A stretch of 64,000 nucleotides of DNA, from the NCBI RefSeq assembly GCF_000616095.1, contig NZ_BAMS01000003.1:248001-312000 (forward strand). The letters run 5' to 3'. The notes under the pieces were generated by a model that did no database searches, was not told the origin of the DNA, and saw nothing but the letters and a program-made list of their open reading frames with translations. This document shows positions 8,396 to 18,979 of the stretch, piece by piece. The translations under genes were made by a program, and so were the position numbers. Each line of letters starts with the position of its first letter. The stretch's first letter is position 1. The DNA is from Sneathiella glossodoripedis JCM 23214 (lineage in GTDB: Bacteria > Pseudomonadota > Alphaproteobacteria > Sneathiellales > Sneathiellaceae).

Positions 8396-9355
8396 CTAAC
8401 CTCTGGGTGCTGCTGCACGTTTTAGTCTGTCATTTATCGCAACCCCAAGTCCCGAATTGGGAATAGGGGCAAAGGCAATAGCTTTGTATTGGTTTTTGTT
8501 TAGATCATGCATTAGTGAAAAAAGACGGGCTGTGGCTTCCCTCAGATCTGCCGAGGCACTGAGGTTAGTGGTTTCAAATTCAGCTGTTCCCGGGCCGAAA
8601 CCAACGAAAGCCTCTCCCTCTTTTTTGTCAGTTGCCATGAGCCGGACCGGGCAGTCTGGAGCGTAATGACTGAGAAGCATACCGGGGCTGGTTATGGAGC
8701 TGTCTTCACCTGCAAACTGAACAGGATGCTGACTATAGGGTGCGAGGTCTTCGTCCGTAACGCCGCCCGGACGTAATATTGTAATAACTCCGCCAGTGGT
8801 GCTAATGACTGTGCTTTCCACGCCCACAGCGCAATCCCCGCCATCCAGTATCAAAGCAACTTTTGAGCCAAGACCCTGTGCAACATGTTGGGCGCTAGTC
8901 GGACTGATTTGCCCGGATGGATTGGCACTGGGTGCCGCAACCGGCCTCTCTGTTTCTTCAAGAAGGCGTCGTGCGGAAGCCGTAGATGGGATCCGAACAG
9001 CTAGCGTATCCAAGCCAGCGCTTGCCAGTCGGGAAATAGGGCAGTTGTCTCTTCTGGGCAACACCATGGTTAAAGGGCCGGGCCAAAACGCCGCGGCAAT
9101 TTTGAGGGCCGTGTCGTTAAATTTCACCAGGCTTTTTGCGATCTCGATTGACGGGACATGAACAATCAGTGGGTTAAAAGAAGGCCTTCCCTTTGCTTCA
9201 AATATCTTTGCGACAGCTACGTCATTTGTGGCATCTGCACCAAGACCGTAAACAGTTTCAGTCGGGAAAGAGACCAGCTTCGCCTCCCGCAACAGTAAAG
9301 CCGCTTCTCTGATGGATTGCTCAGTAATTGGTTTGACGTTCGACTTTTCAGACAT
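8396..9355 (-). CDS. L-threonylcarbamoyladenylate synthase (Sua5 type)
   Basis: Enzyme of the universal t6A37 tRNA modification, making threonylcarbamoyl-AMP from Thr, bicarbonate and ATP. The 319 residues hold a YrdC/TsaC domain (about 10-205; SFPTETVYGLGADA, KGRPSFNPLIVHV, PSANPSGQISPT) and the C-terminal Sua5 domain, whose start is marked by SPGMLLSHYAP. The two-domain length separates Sua5 from short TsaC. ATG 9355 has an AGGG site 6 bases upstream; an in-frame start at 9385 adds only 10 residues. The downstream oxidase follows after 4 bases. This is a housekeeping gene with normal key motifs. Confidence 0.9.
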   Translation of the reverse strand: MSEKSNVKPITEQSIREAALLLREAKLVSFPTETVYGLGADATNDVAVAKIFEAKGRPSFNPLIVHVPSIEIAKSLVKFNDTALKIAAAFWPGPLTMVLPRRDNCPISRLASAGLDTLAVRIPSTASARRLLEETERPVAAPSANPSGQISPTSAQHVAQGLGSKVALILDGGDCAVGVESTVISTTGGVITILRPGGVTDEDLAPYSQHPVQFAGEDSSITSPGMLLSHYAPDCPVRLMATDKKEGEAFVGFGPGTAEFETTNLSASADLREATARLFSLMHDLNKNQYKAIAFAPIPNSGLGVAINDRLKRAAAPRG

Positions 9356-9476
9356 AGATACCCTAAGAGCAGGTGCATATTTCACCTGAAAACTATTATA
9401 AATATGTTTTTGTTGAAGCTCTTAATATGGCATAACAGCCGCATAATCGATATGTAATTTTGAAAAGGAAATTTCG

Positions 9477-11275
9477 ATGGGCGAATATAAAGCTCCACTG
9501 AAGGATATGGATTTTGTCCTGAACCATGTGGTTGGTCTTGATGAACTGTCCCGGATGGATGCCTTTGCACATGCCGAAAGTGATGTTGTCGCGGCAGTAT
9601 TGGAAGAAGCCTCCAAACTTGCGGGAAATGTACTCTCCCCGTTAAACAAGGCAGGTGATTTGGCGGGAACGTCAGTAAAAGATGGCGTTGTGACTTCGCC
9701 TGATGGATGGCAGATGCTTACCGTCAGTTTGCTGAAGGCGGCTGGAACGGAATTGCAGGGCCGGAAGAGTTTGGCGGCGGCGGCATGCCTCAAGCGGTTG
9801 CTCTGGCAAGTGTGGAGATGTGGAATGCATCGAATATGGCTTTCGCACTTTGTCCTCTGTTGACCCAAGGCGCGATAGAGAGCCTTATCGCACACGGAAC
9901 TGAAGAACAGAAAAAGACCTATCTTGAAAAACTGGTCACTGGTGAGTGGACAGCGACCATGAACCTGACCGAGAGCCATGCTGGATCTGATGTCGGTGCG
10001 CTGAGAACAAAAGCTGAGCCTGCGGATGACGGTAGTTGGCGGATTTCCGGCCAAAAGATTTTCATCACATATGGTGAACATGAAATGGCCGACAATATCA
10101 TCCATCTGGTACTCGCGCGGACACCAGGGTCACCAGCAGGGACAAAAGGTATTTCTCTTTTCATTGTCCCCAAGTTTCTTGTGAACGAAGACGGGTCGCT
10201 TGGTCGCCGTAACGATCTGCGGTGCGTATCAGTTGAGGAAAAAATTGGTATTCACGCAAGCCCAACCTGCGTCATGTCCTACGGCGATAACGGTGATTGT
10301 GTCGGCTATCTAATTGGCGGTGAGAATAATGGCATGGCCTGCATGTTCACGATGATGAATAATGCTCGTCTGAATGTTGGACTGCAAGGGCTTGCAATTG
10401 CTGATAGAGCTTATCAGCAAGCCGTTGAATATGCGCTAGAGCGTCGGCAGGGTCGGGCAGTGGGAACCCCAAAAGGGGAAAGTGCCCCAATCGTAAAACA
10501 TGCTGATGTCCGTCGGATGCTGATGACAATGCGCTCCTACGTAGAAGCTATGCGTTGTCTGGTTTATTTAAATGGAGCTGCCCTCGACAAAGCCCACAAT
10601 CACAGTGACGAAACTGTGCGAAAAGAAAGCATGGGGCTGGCAGAGCTGCTAACTCCGTTGTCGAAGGCCTGGTGCACTGATTTGGGTGTTGAATTGGCAT
10701 CCACAGCGGTTCAGGTCCATGGCGGTATGGGCTTTATTGAGGAAACAGGTGTTGGGCAATATTATCGCGATGCCCGTATCCTGCCAATCTACGAAGGGAC
10801 CAACGGGATTCAGGCTCTGGATCTGGTTGGACGCAAGCTTGGGCTGCAAGGTGGTGAACCTGTTCGCAAGTTGATTGCTGAGATGGATGAACTTGCTCAC
10901 GGTTTAAATGGTGACAATGATGATTTGAGTGTCATTTCACGGCAACTTGGCGTTGCGGTGACCGCGCTTAAAGAGGCAACTGACTGGATGTATGCGAATG
11001 CGCCGAATGATCCAAATGCTGCACCAGCTGGAGCAACACCATATTTGCGCATGTTCGCGACTACCGTAGGTGGATATTTATTGGCCAAATCTGCGAAAAA
11101 AGCGCTGGAACTGAAAGCTGCTGGTGATGCAGATGTTAAATTCCTGGATGCAAAAGTGGTAACCGCCAAATTCTTTGCAACCCAAATCCTGCCCCAAGTG
11201 GCTGCTTTGCTCGGGCCGGTTACCGAAGGTGCTGATTTGTTGTATGCCATTGAGGAAGATGATCTGGTCGCCTGA
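9477..11275 (+). pseudogene. Acyl-CoA dehydrogenase, interrupted by one apparent -1 frameshift
   Basis: The gene should encode a FadE-like flavoprotein of about 599 residues that oxidises acyl-CoA to trans-2-enoyl-CoA. Frame 1 (9477 on) gives MGEYKAPLKDMDFVLNHVV through VVTSPDGW; the frame beginning at 9707 continues ADAYRQFAEGGWNGIAGPEEFGGGG to the end. Adding one G in the GG at 9709-9710 joins them as DGWADAYRQF, exactly the family arrangement. Later motifs are intact: TMNLTESHAGSDVG, QVHGGMGFIEETGVGQYYRD with the following arginine, and YEGTNGIQALDLVGRK. The long C-terminus is typical of bacterial ACADs that carry an extra helical domain. It lies with an MBL hydrolase and an enoyl-CoA hydratase. 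A sequencing indel is the likeliest cause of the break. Confidence 0.85.
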
Positions 11276-11326
11276 TATTGGCTATTGGTTGACGTTTACG
11301 TAAACTCAACTAAACTCATATACAAA

Positions 11327-11353
11327 GAGTATGGCGGCTTTTGCCGCCATACT
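11327..11353 (+). terminator. Hairpin after acyl-CoA dehydrogenase
   Basis: An 11-bp perfect stem, AGTATGGCGGC paired with GCCGCCATACT, has a TTTT loop and can be extended by one G-U pair. A weak T-containing tail (TGTCTT) follows. It lies between the dehydrogenase stop and the MBL gene, so it probably ends or attenuates transcription there. An in-frame ATG inside the stem (11331) is therefore a poor start for the next gene. Confidence 0.6.
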
Positions 11354-11375
11354 TGTCTTATGTCAGGAAAAACAA

Positions 11376-12437
11376 ATGAATAATAAACAGGAAATGACAT
11401 ACCCGCTGGGAACACGTCCCGGGGATGGAGAAGCATTGGAAGTTTGCGACGGCGTTTTGTGGGTTCGAATGCCCATACCCTTCAAAGGCCTTGATTATAT
11501 TAATCTGTATCTGATTGAAGATGACGATGGCTGGACGATGGTTGATTCAGGTTATAACTCTGAAGAAATCAAAACTCTTTGGGTGCAGATTTTTGATAAA
11601 TACCTGAAGGGAAAACCCGTTACTCGGTTGATTTGTACGCATTTTCATCCTGACCACATGGGTCTGGCCGGTTGGGTTTGCGAATATTGGTCGATTCAAC
11701 TGACGATGACATTCGGTGAGTGGACTTTTGGCCGGATGCTCTATCTGGAATCCGGTGGTGAGGTTCCGGATCACCTGATTGAATTTAACAAGAAGGTGGG
11801 CTTCACTGAAAACATGTTGAATATGGTGCGCAAAGGCGGATTTAGCTTCTTTAAAAACGCTGTGCATAATTTGCCACCCAGCTTTATCCGTATTGAAGAT
11901 GGGCAGGAAATTTCAATAAGCGGGAATAGCTGGCGTGTCATTGTTGGCAAGGGCCATTCTCAGGAGCATGCGTGCCTGTATTGCGAAGACAAAGGGGTCC
12001 TGATCTCTGGGGATCAGGTGTTGCCGCGCATTACACCACATATAGGAGTGTATGTGTCAGAGCCATCTGCCAATCCGCTGGAGAAGTTTCTCAATAGTAT
12101 TGATAAGTTGTCGAGCCTTCCTGAAGAGACCCTCGTCCTGCCCGCACATAATGATGTATTCATTGGCCTACATAATCAGTTGATTTATTATCGTGAACAT
12201 CATGCTGAACGTCTACTCCGCCTGAAGAACGCTTGTGGATCACCTAAAACAGCTTTTGACCTACTGCCTATTCTTTTTGAGCGTGAATTGAGCGAAAACA
12301 ATCAACGTCTTGCAGTGGCAGAAGGTTTGGCTCATTGCCATTACCTTGTTGGTACCGGAGAGCTCGAACGGATAACCGGTGCGGACGGTGTTTGGCGTTT
12401 CCAGATTGCGCAGAATGTTAAAACAGCAGTTGCCTGA
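11376..12437 (+). CDS. MBL-fold metallo-hydrolase
   Basis: The 353-residue metallo-beta-lactamase-fold hydrolase has the metal-binding motif THFHPDHMG (HxHxDH) about 95 residues in, GKGHSQEHACLY as the next His ligand, ISGDQVLP as the bridging-Asp strand, and PAHNDVF as the last His. The C-terminal region (about 270-350) is helical, as in the glyoxalase-II-like/LACTB2-type branch. Such proteins hydrolyse thioesters or other esters; the substrate is not evident. ATG 11376 has an AGGA site and lies beyond the hairpin. Its position between an acyl-CoA dehydrogenase and an enoyl-CoA hydratase suggests an acyl-CoA-related role, which is inference. Confidence 0.85.
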   Translation: MNNKQEMTYPLGTRPGDGEALEVCDGVLWVRMPIPFKGLDYINLYLIEDDDGWTMVDSGYNSEEIKTLWVQIFDKYLKGKPVTRLICTHFHPDHMGLAGWVCEYWSIQLTMTFGEWTFGRMLYLESGGEVPDHLIEFNKKVGFTENMLNMVRKGGFSFFKNAVHNLPPSFIRIEDGQEISISGNSWRVIVGKGHSQEHACLYCEDKGVLISGDQVLPRITPHIGVYVSEPSANPLEKFLNSIDKLSSLPEETLVLPAHNDVFIGLHNQLIYYREHHAERLLRLKNACGSPKTAFDLLPILFERELSENNQRLAVAEGLAHCHYLVGTGELERITGADGVWRFQIAQNVKTAVA

Positions 12438-12488
12438 CGACTGAATGGAAAAAGAACTCAAAACAATAACAAAGAAGGAGTTTTAAAA

Positions 12489-13286
12489 ATGAGTGAGCAC
12501 TTACTGCTAGAGAAAAAGGGAGCGATTGCAACGCTCACCATGAACCGGCCGGAAAGCCGCAATGCCCTCTCCGTTCAAATGCGCGAGAAATTGTTTGAAT
12601 CGATGCAGGATATCGAAACAGATGACTCCATTCGATGTGTCGTCGTAAAAGGGGCGGGTGATCACTTTATGGCTGGTGGTGATGTGATTTCGTTTGCCGA
12701 AATCGCGAAAAAAGATCCGGATGAGCGTCAAAAGATTTTTGAAAACCGAATTCACGGTCTACATCCAACCATCTTTACAATGCGCCGAATGCAAAAGCCC
12801 ATTATTGCCAGTGTTCAAGGCGCCGCTGCTGGGTTCGGGCTTTCGCTTGCAATGGCATGCGATATGGTGATTGCTGCTGATAGCTCATTTTTTACTCTCG
12901 CCTATATCAATATCGCAACTACGCCAGATGGTTCGGGTACTTATTCGCTGCCTCGAATAGTGGGATTAAAAAAAGCGATGGAAATTGCCATGCTTGGTGA
13001 TCGATTTGACGCGGCAGAGGCGCAGCGTCTTGGGTTGGTGAATTTTGTAGTACCCTCGGCAAAGCTGGAAGAAGAAACGGATAAACTTGCCAAGCGTCTT
13101 GCTGCCGGACCTACAGTTGCAATTGGGCGGACCAAGCGTTTGATGCATGAATCCCTTGTCAATGATATGGAAAAACAGCTTGCGCTTGAAGCCGAGAATT
13201 TTGCGGCCTGCGCGCGTACCGACGATTGGGCAGAGGGTATTTTCGCTTTTGGTGAAAAGCGGAAGCCTGAATTTAAAGGAAAATAA
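12489..13286 (+). CDS. Enoyl-CoA hydratase/isomerase family protein
   Basis: The 265-residue crotonase-fold protein has TMNRPESRNALSVQM near the N-terminus. The oxyanion-hole segments are VVKGAGDHFMAGGDV and ASVQGAAAGFGLSLAMACD. The active-site region has TPDGSGTYSLPRIVG in place of the two Glu of classical mitochondrial-type hydratase, so the precise reaction (hydration, isomerisation or other) is open. An AAGGAG site precedes the ATG. A hairpin with a T-tail follows the stop. The neighbouring acyl-CoA dehydrogenase and MBL hydrolase suggest a fatty-acid or aromatic acyl-CoA degradation cluster. Confidence 0.85.
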   Translation: MSEHLLLEKKGAIATLTMNRPESRNALSVQMREKLFESMQDIETDDSIRCVVVKGAGDHFMAGGDVISFAEIAKKDPDERQKIFENRIHGLHPTIFTMRRMQKPIIASVQGAAAGFGLSLAMACDMVIAADSSFFTLAYINIATTPDGSGTYSLPRIVGLKKAMEIAMLGDRFDAAEAQRLGLVNFVVPSAKLEEETDKLAKRLAAGPTVAIGRTKRLMHESLVNDMEKQLALEAENFAACARTDDWAEGIFAFGEKRKPEFKGK

Positions 13287-13294
13287 AATTGGCT

Positions 13295-13320
13295 AGGCTG
13301 CAATAAAACGCAGCCTTTTC
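13295..13320 (+). terminator. Rho-independent terminator after enoyl-CoA hydratase
   Basis: Stem AGGCTGC (13295-13301) pairs with GCAGCCT (13310-13316) around an 8-base A-rich loop, with TTTT directly after. It sits between the hydratase and the convergent hemA stop, so it mainly terminates the plus-strand unit. Confidence 0.75.
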
Positions 13321-13338
13321 ATTTTGGGGTTTGCAGGG

Positions 13339-14556
13339 TCAGGCGGCCTGGCGAAGGCCGAGCCGACTCCACACCTCTTTCAGGGCATGAACAAGCGCCG
13401 TCATCATTTGATCATCGTGCAGAGGAGAGGGCGTAATCCGCAAACGTTCTTCACCGCGTGGTACAGTTGGAAAATTGATCGGCTGAATATATATGCCATA
13501 ATCGTCGAGCAGCATATCACTCGCCTGTTTGCAAAGGGCTGCATCGTAAACCATGACAGGGACAATATGTGTTGGTGTTTGCATTACCGGCAAACCCGCT
13601 TCTCGTAACAAGGATTTTAGCGTTGCAGCACGTTCCTGATGAGCGGTTCGTTCAACCTGACTATTTTTCAAGTGACGCACACTTGCGATAGCCCCGGCAC
13701 TGATCACCGGCGGTAGAGATGTTGTGAAAATAAATCCCGAAGCGTAAGAGCGTATGGCATCTACGATGTTTGTGCTGGAGGTAATAAATCCACCGACAAT
13801 GCCGAACGCCTTGCCAAGAGTACCTTCCATAATCGTTATGCGATCCATCAAGCCTTCTCGCTCGGCAATACCGCCGCCTCGTGGACCATAAAGTCCAACG
13901 GCATGGACTTCATCCAGATATGTGATTGCATTATATTTATCGGCCAAATCGCAAATTTCTTTCATTGGCGAAATGTCACCATCCATCGAATAGACGGATT
14001 CAAAAGCGATTACTTTTGGACGGTTTGGATCGATCGTTTTCAGCTTGGCTTCTAGATCGGCTACATCATTGTGGCGAAAAATCATTTTCTCGCAGCCTGA
14101 ATGGCGTACACCGTCAATCATTGAGGCGTGGTTCAATTCATCTGAGAGAATAACAGCACCGGGCATTAATTTTCCAAGCGTGCTGATCGTTGCATCATTT
14201 GATACAAAGCCGGATGTAAAAACCAGTGCGCTTTCTTTGTTATGAAGATCTGCCAGCTCTTTTTCCAACTCGCAAATTAGATGGGTATTACCTGAAATAT
14301 TTCTGGTGCCACCGGCGCCGGCGCCATATGTGTCCACCGCTTCTTTCATTGCGGCCAGCACTTTTGGGTTTTGACCCATACCCAAATAATCGTTTGAACA
14401 CCAGATTATGACTTCACTGGTCCCGTGTTCAGTATGTTGGGTCGCACGAGGAAAGTCTCCAGCATGGCGTCCCAGCTCTGTGAAGACACGATATCTATTT
14501 TCTGATTTGAGATTTTGAATGGCCTGCTCGAACACATGTTCATAGTTCACTGTCAT
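13339..14556 (-). CDS. hemA: 5-aminolevulinate synthase
   Basis: Condenses glycine and succinyl-CoA to 5-aminolevulinate, the first step of haem and tetrapyrrole synthesis by the C4 (Shemin) pathway, which marks Alphaproteobacteria. The 405-residue PLP enzyme is full length. It has [24 protein letters not shown], the [10 protein letters not shown] stretch, [12 protein letters not shown] with the PLP-contacting Asp, and the Schiff-base lysine in TLGKAFG. The start is the ATG at 14556. Some 176 bases separate it from the uspA gene upstream on the same strand, enough for its own promoter; I see no convincing FNR-type palindrome there. Confidence 0.95.
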   Translation of the reverse strand: MTVNYEHVFEQAIQNLKSENRYRVFTELGRHAGDFPRATQHTEHGTSEVIIWCSNDYLGMGQNPKVLAAMKEAVDTYGAGAGGTRNISGNTHLICELEKELADLHNKESALVFTSGFVSNDATISTLGKLMPGAVILSDELNHASMIDGVRHSGCEKMIFRHNDVADLEAKLKTIDPNRPKVIAFESVYSMDGDISPMKEICDLADKYNAITYLDEVHAVGLYGPRGGGIAEREGLMDRITIMEGTLGKAFGIVGGFITSSTNIVDAIRSYASGFIFTTSLPPVISAGAIASVRHLKNSQVERTAHQERAATLKSLLREAGLPVMQTPTHIVPVMVYDAALCKQASDMLLDDYGIYIQPINFPTVPRGEERLRITPSPLHDDQMMTALVHALKEVWSRLGLRQAA

Positions 14557-14732
14557 GCCTTCAATATCCTTCTCTAGCCACAGAATACTTTTTTATTAGT
14601 AGTTAATCATAAAAGATTTATAAATGTTGAATAGCCGACAACCCACCTCCATATCAAGAGACAAATAGTCGCATCACGGACTAATCATCTATTTTAAGAG
14701 CGGGCTATACCTAATTTGGCGTATACTTAGTG

Positions 14733-15614
14733 TTAGTGAACCAGTAATGTCGGAAGGGAGCAGTTTTCCAGCATTTCACCTGTAACAGCACCAAAAAACA
14801 ACCTGCGAAGACGGCTTTTTGTATAAGCGCCCATGACGACAAAATCCGCCTCAAATTTACCTGCCGCATCCATTAGTGCCTGTGCAGTTGATTTGCCGCT
14901 TCCGCCCTTGATGATACAGCTTTGCGCTTTCACACCATGCAACGCAAGATACCGTAAAGCGTCGTCGGGTCTAATATCTTCGCTAAGATCGTCAACAGCA
15001 CAAATCAATGAGACGGCAGTCGCATTTTGCAAGAGTGGCAGGGATTGAGTGATGGCGAGACTGGCTTCTACAGATCCATTCCAGATTACAGCGATCCGAT
15101 CACCGAAATTCTCGCCAAGAGGCTCATCGATAACCAGCACGGGCCTGCCCGTTTCCAATATTGCTGCATTTATGACGAGTTCGTTTTGAGTGTTATCGCT
15201 GCTCGTTTTCTTACAAGCGACAATAAGATCAAACATGCGTCCGTATTCAGGAAGGAACTCCTCCTGATTACCAGATATTTCTACAAATCTCCCAGCAGGT
15301 GTTGAGAGATTCTGCAGATCCTTTGCATCAACGAGAGGGACACCCACAGCAGCACATTGATCAGTGAAAGTAGAGAGTGCTGTATCGCAGCGATTTTGAA
15401 CATCCTTATCGGCAAGTTCGATGACACTTTCAATCATTGCGGTTGTCATACCTTCGCCGACAAAAGCCGCTGCGGTACGGGGGTCGCGTTTCACATGCAA
15501 GCCATCTACAGCCGCATTGAGGCGTTTTGCAATATTCAGCGCAGAACTGACTGCATTGGCGTCACAGGGCTTGTCGGAGCCATTCAGCGGAACAAGAATT
15601 GCTTTAATTGACAT
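14733..15614 (-). CDS. Tandem universal stress protein (UspA family)
   Basis: The 293-residue cytoplasmic protein has two Usp-like halves: MSIKAILVPLNGSD at the start, and about residues 150-293, where the nucleotide-binding loop VMGAYTKSRLRRLFFG is close to the canonical G-x2-G-x9-G(S/T) pattern. Tandem Usp proteins bind ATP or act in stress survival; the exact role is unknown. ATG 15614 has a GAGGTG site, while the 15656 start adds an unrelated 14-residue leader. It stands alone between hemA and the kinase/ATPase gene. Confidence 0.85.
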   Translation of the reverse strand: MSIKAILVPLNGSDKPCDANAVSSALNIAKRLNAAVDGLHVKRDPRTAAAFVGEGMTTAMIESVIELADKDVQNRCDTALSTFTDQCAAVGVPLVDAKDLQNLSTPAGRFVEISGNQEEFLPEYGRMFDLIVACKKTSSDNTQNELVINAAILETGRPVLVIDEPLGENFGDRIAVIWNGSVEASLAITQSLPLLQNATAVSLICAVDDLSEDIRPDDALRYLALHGVKAQSCIIKGGSGKSTAQALMDAAGKFEADFVVMGAYTKSRLRRLFFGAVTGEMLENCSLPTLLVH

Positions 15615-15684
15615 GGACACCTCTTCAAATTCGCTATCTGTAATATAGAGTAACAACGAAACTTTTAAAGTCCACAGTTTTCAG

Positions 15685-17261
15685 TCATTTAATTGAATTT
15701 AAGACTGCATTTGTATTTTGCTCAATGGAACCATCTGCGTTAATTATGGTCCAGTCAGTATGTGTGTTGGGTTGTTTTTGAAGTTGCATGTGAAGGACGT
15801 CGATGGTGGCATCTGATGCGTCTCGTGTACGTGCGGCAATTCTCTCTTGCATTTTCTCTTTTTCGACCTGTAACCAGAAACCTTGGAAATTTGCGCCTGT
15901 AGAAGAGAGCTGTTCTTTAAATAATTTTTGGTCATGTGGCCTATCGAATACCGCATCCAGAATGACCGAATGACCATGTGCTAAAGCAGTTTTTGCAACC
16001 TCAAGCATCTTTGTATAAACCTGCTCCGACTGTTGTGGTGTATATGCTGACTGAGGCATTGGCGAAAACTCGTCCCATTCCATAAGTTGCCGCCTGATTT
16101 CATCGCTTCTAACTCTTAGCGCACCGGGTGCGTTTGAAATCAAGGGCGCCAAATTCGCCGCAATTGTAGATTTACCGCTTCCTGAAAATCCGCCAACCGC
16201 GATTGCTTTTGGCTGCACGTGGCTAAGATATTCTACCGATGCTGCAAGATGAAATCTGGCCTGCTCAGCGTGCAAAGTCTTTGCCTGTTCGGTTGTGGCC
16301 TGTGAATACTGGCTTGCTGCGACATGCGCGCGAATGCCCGCTCGCATCGCCATAAAGAACGGGAGACACCGCAAAATGCGTAATTCGCTGGGTTCCATTT
16401 GCCAACCCATCATCGGACATACCGGTTGAAAAGCTGATTTGATGTTTTCGTTTGACCGCGCGCAGCAAGGTCCATCAATAGAAAACTTGTATCATAGACA
16501 ACATCGCCGATAACAAAGTCATCTTCATATTCGATGGCGTCAAAGGGAATAGCAGAGCCGTTGTGCAGACAAATATTTTGTAAATGCAGATCGCCATGGC
16601 CGTAGCGAACCCACCCTTTGTTCAATCTTTCAAGTAGAATGTGGGCTGTTTGTGAAAGCTCAGTGTTGAGTAACGTTCTGAACTCTTCGATTAGGCTTTT
16701 TGAAAATAGGGTAGGGGAATACTCATGGAGCTGATCAAAATTTCTGGAAATTACCGAGTGAAAATTCGGTGCACTCTCTTGCTCCAGCACTGCCGTTGCT
16801 GCTTTGTGAAAACTAACAATTGTATCGCAGAGTTGTTCTGATAGCAGATCCGGAATTTCGTTTTCCCGAATATAGATATCCAGTCGATTTCCATCGGCAA
16901 AGCGCTTCATTAGCAAACAGGATTCAGCATCTTTCATTGGTTGCGGGAAAAGCTGAATCCCGTCAGCCGTGAAGCTAATGCTGAAAACTCCTTCATAAAG
17001 ATCAGCCGCCATCGGTTGGTTCACCTGAAATTCTTTGTTGAGGCAGGCTGTTCTTTTCGCAAGTGTGCTGTAATCCATATGATCGAACAACACTGGCTTT
17101 TTGAGTTTTAAAGCTTTTCGTATCCCCAATAACACTGTCGATCCGTGAGTTTCAATTTTTTTGACCTCACTCGCATTCGTGCTGTGGCTATCCCAGACAG
17201 AAGGAGAATTCACGAGTGCGTCAATTAACTGGTCATGTTTAGCAAAGGAAAAATCAGGCAT
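15685..17261 (-). pseudogene. Aminoglycoside-phosphotransferase-like / P-loop ATPase fusion, interrupted
   Basis: The upstream part (17261 to 16410) has an APH-type kinase fold: MKRFADGNRLD, the catalytic loop RYGHGDLHLQNICL and the metal loop FDAIEYEDDF. The downstream part (16413 to 15685) begins with the last helices of that kinase domain and carries a zeta-toxin-like P-loop, AVGGFSGSGKSTIAANLAP. Family members are single proteins of about 500 residues with both domains. Stop and start overlap as ATGA at 16410-16413, which could look like coupling, but the split falls inside the kinase domain. One added base there gives a normal 525-residue fusion. The function of the fusion family is not established. 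Confidence 0.75.
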
Positions 17262-17263
17262 CG

Positions 17264-18185
17264 TTAAGGATTTACGAGTAATTCTTTTGGCGCTGGATCC
17301 TGGTGAATCAGTGCTTCTGCGTTGGGGTAAGATTCCAAAATTGCGCCTTCAACAGCTTCAGAAATGTCGTGTGCCTGTTGCAAGTCGAGATCGGGGTGCA
17401 GGTCTATATGCATCTGAATGAAAACCTGTTGCCCTGAGCGGCGTGTGCGTAAGTCGTGAACACCCAGCACATCTTCATGACCCATTACAATAGAAATAAT
17501 GTTTTGTCGTTCTTCAGCGGGAAGCTCTTCATCCATCAGGTCGACAAACGACTGTCGTACAATCAGGTAAGCATTGTAAGCCAGATACAGGGCAATCCCG
17601 ATCGCGAAGATCGCATCAGCCAGAGCCACTGTAATTGCAGACTAAGTACTATTGCCACGATCACGCTTGCATTCACCAGTAGATCGCCCGCATAGTGAAG
17701 TGCATCTGCTGAAATGGCGATGGATTGCGTCTTGCGAATGACGTATCGTTGATACAAAACCAGCGACAAGGTCAGCACAATTGAAATGACCATTACTGTT
17801 ATGCCGGTTGTTCCAGCTTTCAGCATCACCGGATTGGTAATGCGCTCAATCGCTTGTAAAATCAGAAAAGCTGCGGAGCCGACTATGAAAGCAGCCTGAA
17901 ATAAACCTGCCAAGCTTCTGCCTTGCCATGGCCAAAGCGATGATCATCGTCAGCGGGAGTTAGCGCATGTCGAACCGCAATCAGATTGACCATTGAGGCG
18001 CCAAGATCAAGGAGCGAATCCACCAGTGTTGACAAAACTGCAATCGATCCTGTCGCCAGATAGGCCCAGATTTTAATAATGATCAAAGTACCCGCAACGG
18101 TAACGGCAAAATACGTGGCACGGCGCATGAGTTGCGCATTTTGCTCATGGTCGGTGTTTTGCTGAGGGTCAGTATTGGAGGACAT
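17264..18185 (-). pseudogene. Cation diffusion facilitator transporter, two apparent -1 frameshifts
   Basis: CDF-family (FieF-like) efflux protein for Zn(II), Fe(II) or similar ions, in the inner membrane. Three consecutive frames together give a normal protein of about 307 residues. Part 1 covers TM1-3, with the metal site DSLLDLGAS and DDDHRFGHGKAEA. Part 2 starts LAGLFQAAFIVG and covers TM3-5. Part 3, from ADAIFAIGIALY, covers TM6 and the cytoplasmic domain with HEDVLGVHDLRTRRSG. The breaks lie near 17914 and at the GG 17620-17621; adding one base at each restores GKAEALAGLF and LQWLWADAIF. ATG 18185 has a GAGG site. It sits between pdxH and the kinase/ATPase gene on the same strand. Confidence 0.85.
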
Positions 18186-18194
18186 CAAAGTGCC

Positions 18195-18785
18195 TCAAGG
18201 GTACAGGACAGCTTTTTGCCACCCTATATCCGTATGCGTGTATTGATTGCGCTCATGAAGCCTGAAGGGTTTGTCCTGCCAGAATTCGATTTTTTTAGGA
18301 ATTACCCTGAAACCAGACCAATAAGGAGGTCTGGGAACCTCACCAACGGCATATTTAGCGGCATATTTGGCAACCGCAGCTTCCAGTGAAAACCTGCCTT
18401 CCATTGGCCTGGATTGTTGGCTGGCCCATGCCCCAATTCGGCTATCTCTTGGCCTGCTGTTAAAATAGGCATCTGCTTCTTCGTCAGAGACTTGCTCCAC
18501 AGTTCCATTTATGCGTATGCAACGCCTAAGGCTTTTCCAGTGAAAACACAAAGCTGCGTTAGGGTTTTGGAGTAATTCTTGCCCTTTTTGGCTTTCGAAA
18601 TTTGTGTAAAAAACAAACCCATTTTCATCTACCCCTTTTAACAATACCATTCGAACTGATGGTTCGCCGTCACTATTGACGGTGGCGAGTGACATAGCGT
18701 TGGCGTCATTAGGCTCCAAGTTTTCAGCTTCCTGAAGCCAGGAACTAAATTGTGAAATCAGTTCGGGCAGTTGTTTTATTTCCAT
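18195..18785 (-). CDS. pdxH: Pyridoxamine 5'-phosphate oxidase
   Basis: FMN enzyme oxidising pyridoxine- or pyridoxamine-5'-phosphate to PLP. The 196 residues show [33 protein letters not shown], the [16 protein letters not shown] stretch and the C-terminal [24 protein letters not shown] and LYP end of the family. ATG 18785 with a GGGG site matches the usual N-terminus; a TTG at 18839 is possible but adds a nonconserved leader. It is encoded divergently from the following lipoprotein and just upstream of the cation efflux gene. Confidence 0.92.
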   Translation of the reverse strand: MEIKQLPELISQFSSWLQEAENLEPNDANAMSLATVNSDGEPSVRMVLLKGVDENGFVFYTNFESQKGQELLQNPNAALCFHWKSLRRCIRINGTVEQVSDEEADAYFNSRPRDSRIGAWASQQSRPMEGRFSLEAAVAKYAAKYAVGEVPRPPYWSGFRVIPKKIEFWQDKPFRLHERNQYTHTDIGWQKAVLYP

Positions 18786-18979
18786 GGAAACCCCAGATAC
18801 AAAGGGAAAAGACGAATGTGATTGCGGTAATGTAGTCAATGGACTTCTTTCTGTCGACCTTTCGTCTTATTCAAGCCGCAATCTTGTGAAAAATAACGCT
18901 GAATTCGGTTGCATTGTGAGGGCTGGTACATATTTCTCACGTGTCGCTGACACTGACTTTTAAAAAGAGGTTTAAAGAA

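Noticed and set aside
11331-11375. Upstream start for the MBL hydrolase at ATG 11331
   Set aside because: It lies inside a perfect 11-bp hairpin and adds a nonconserved leader; ATG 11376 has a ribosome site.
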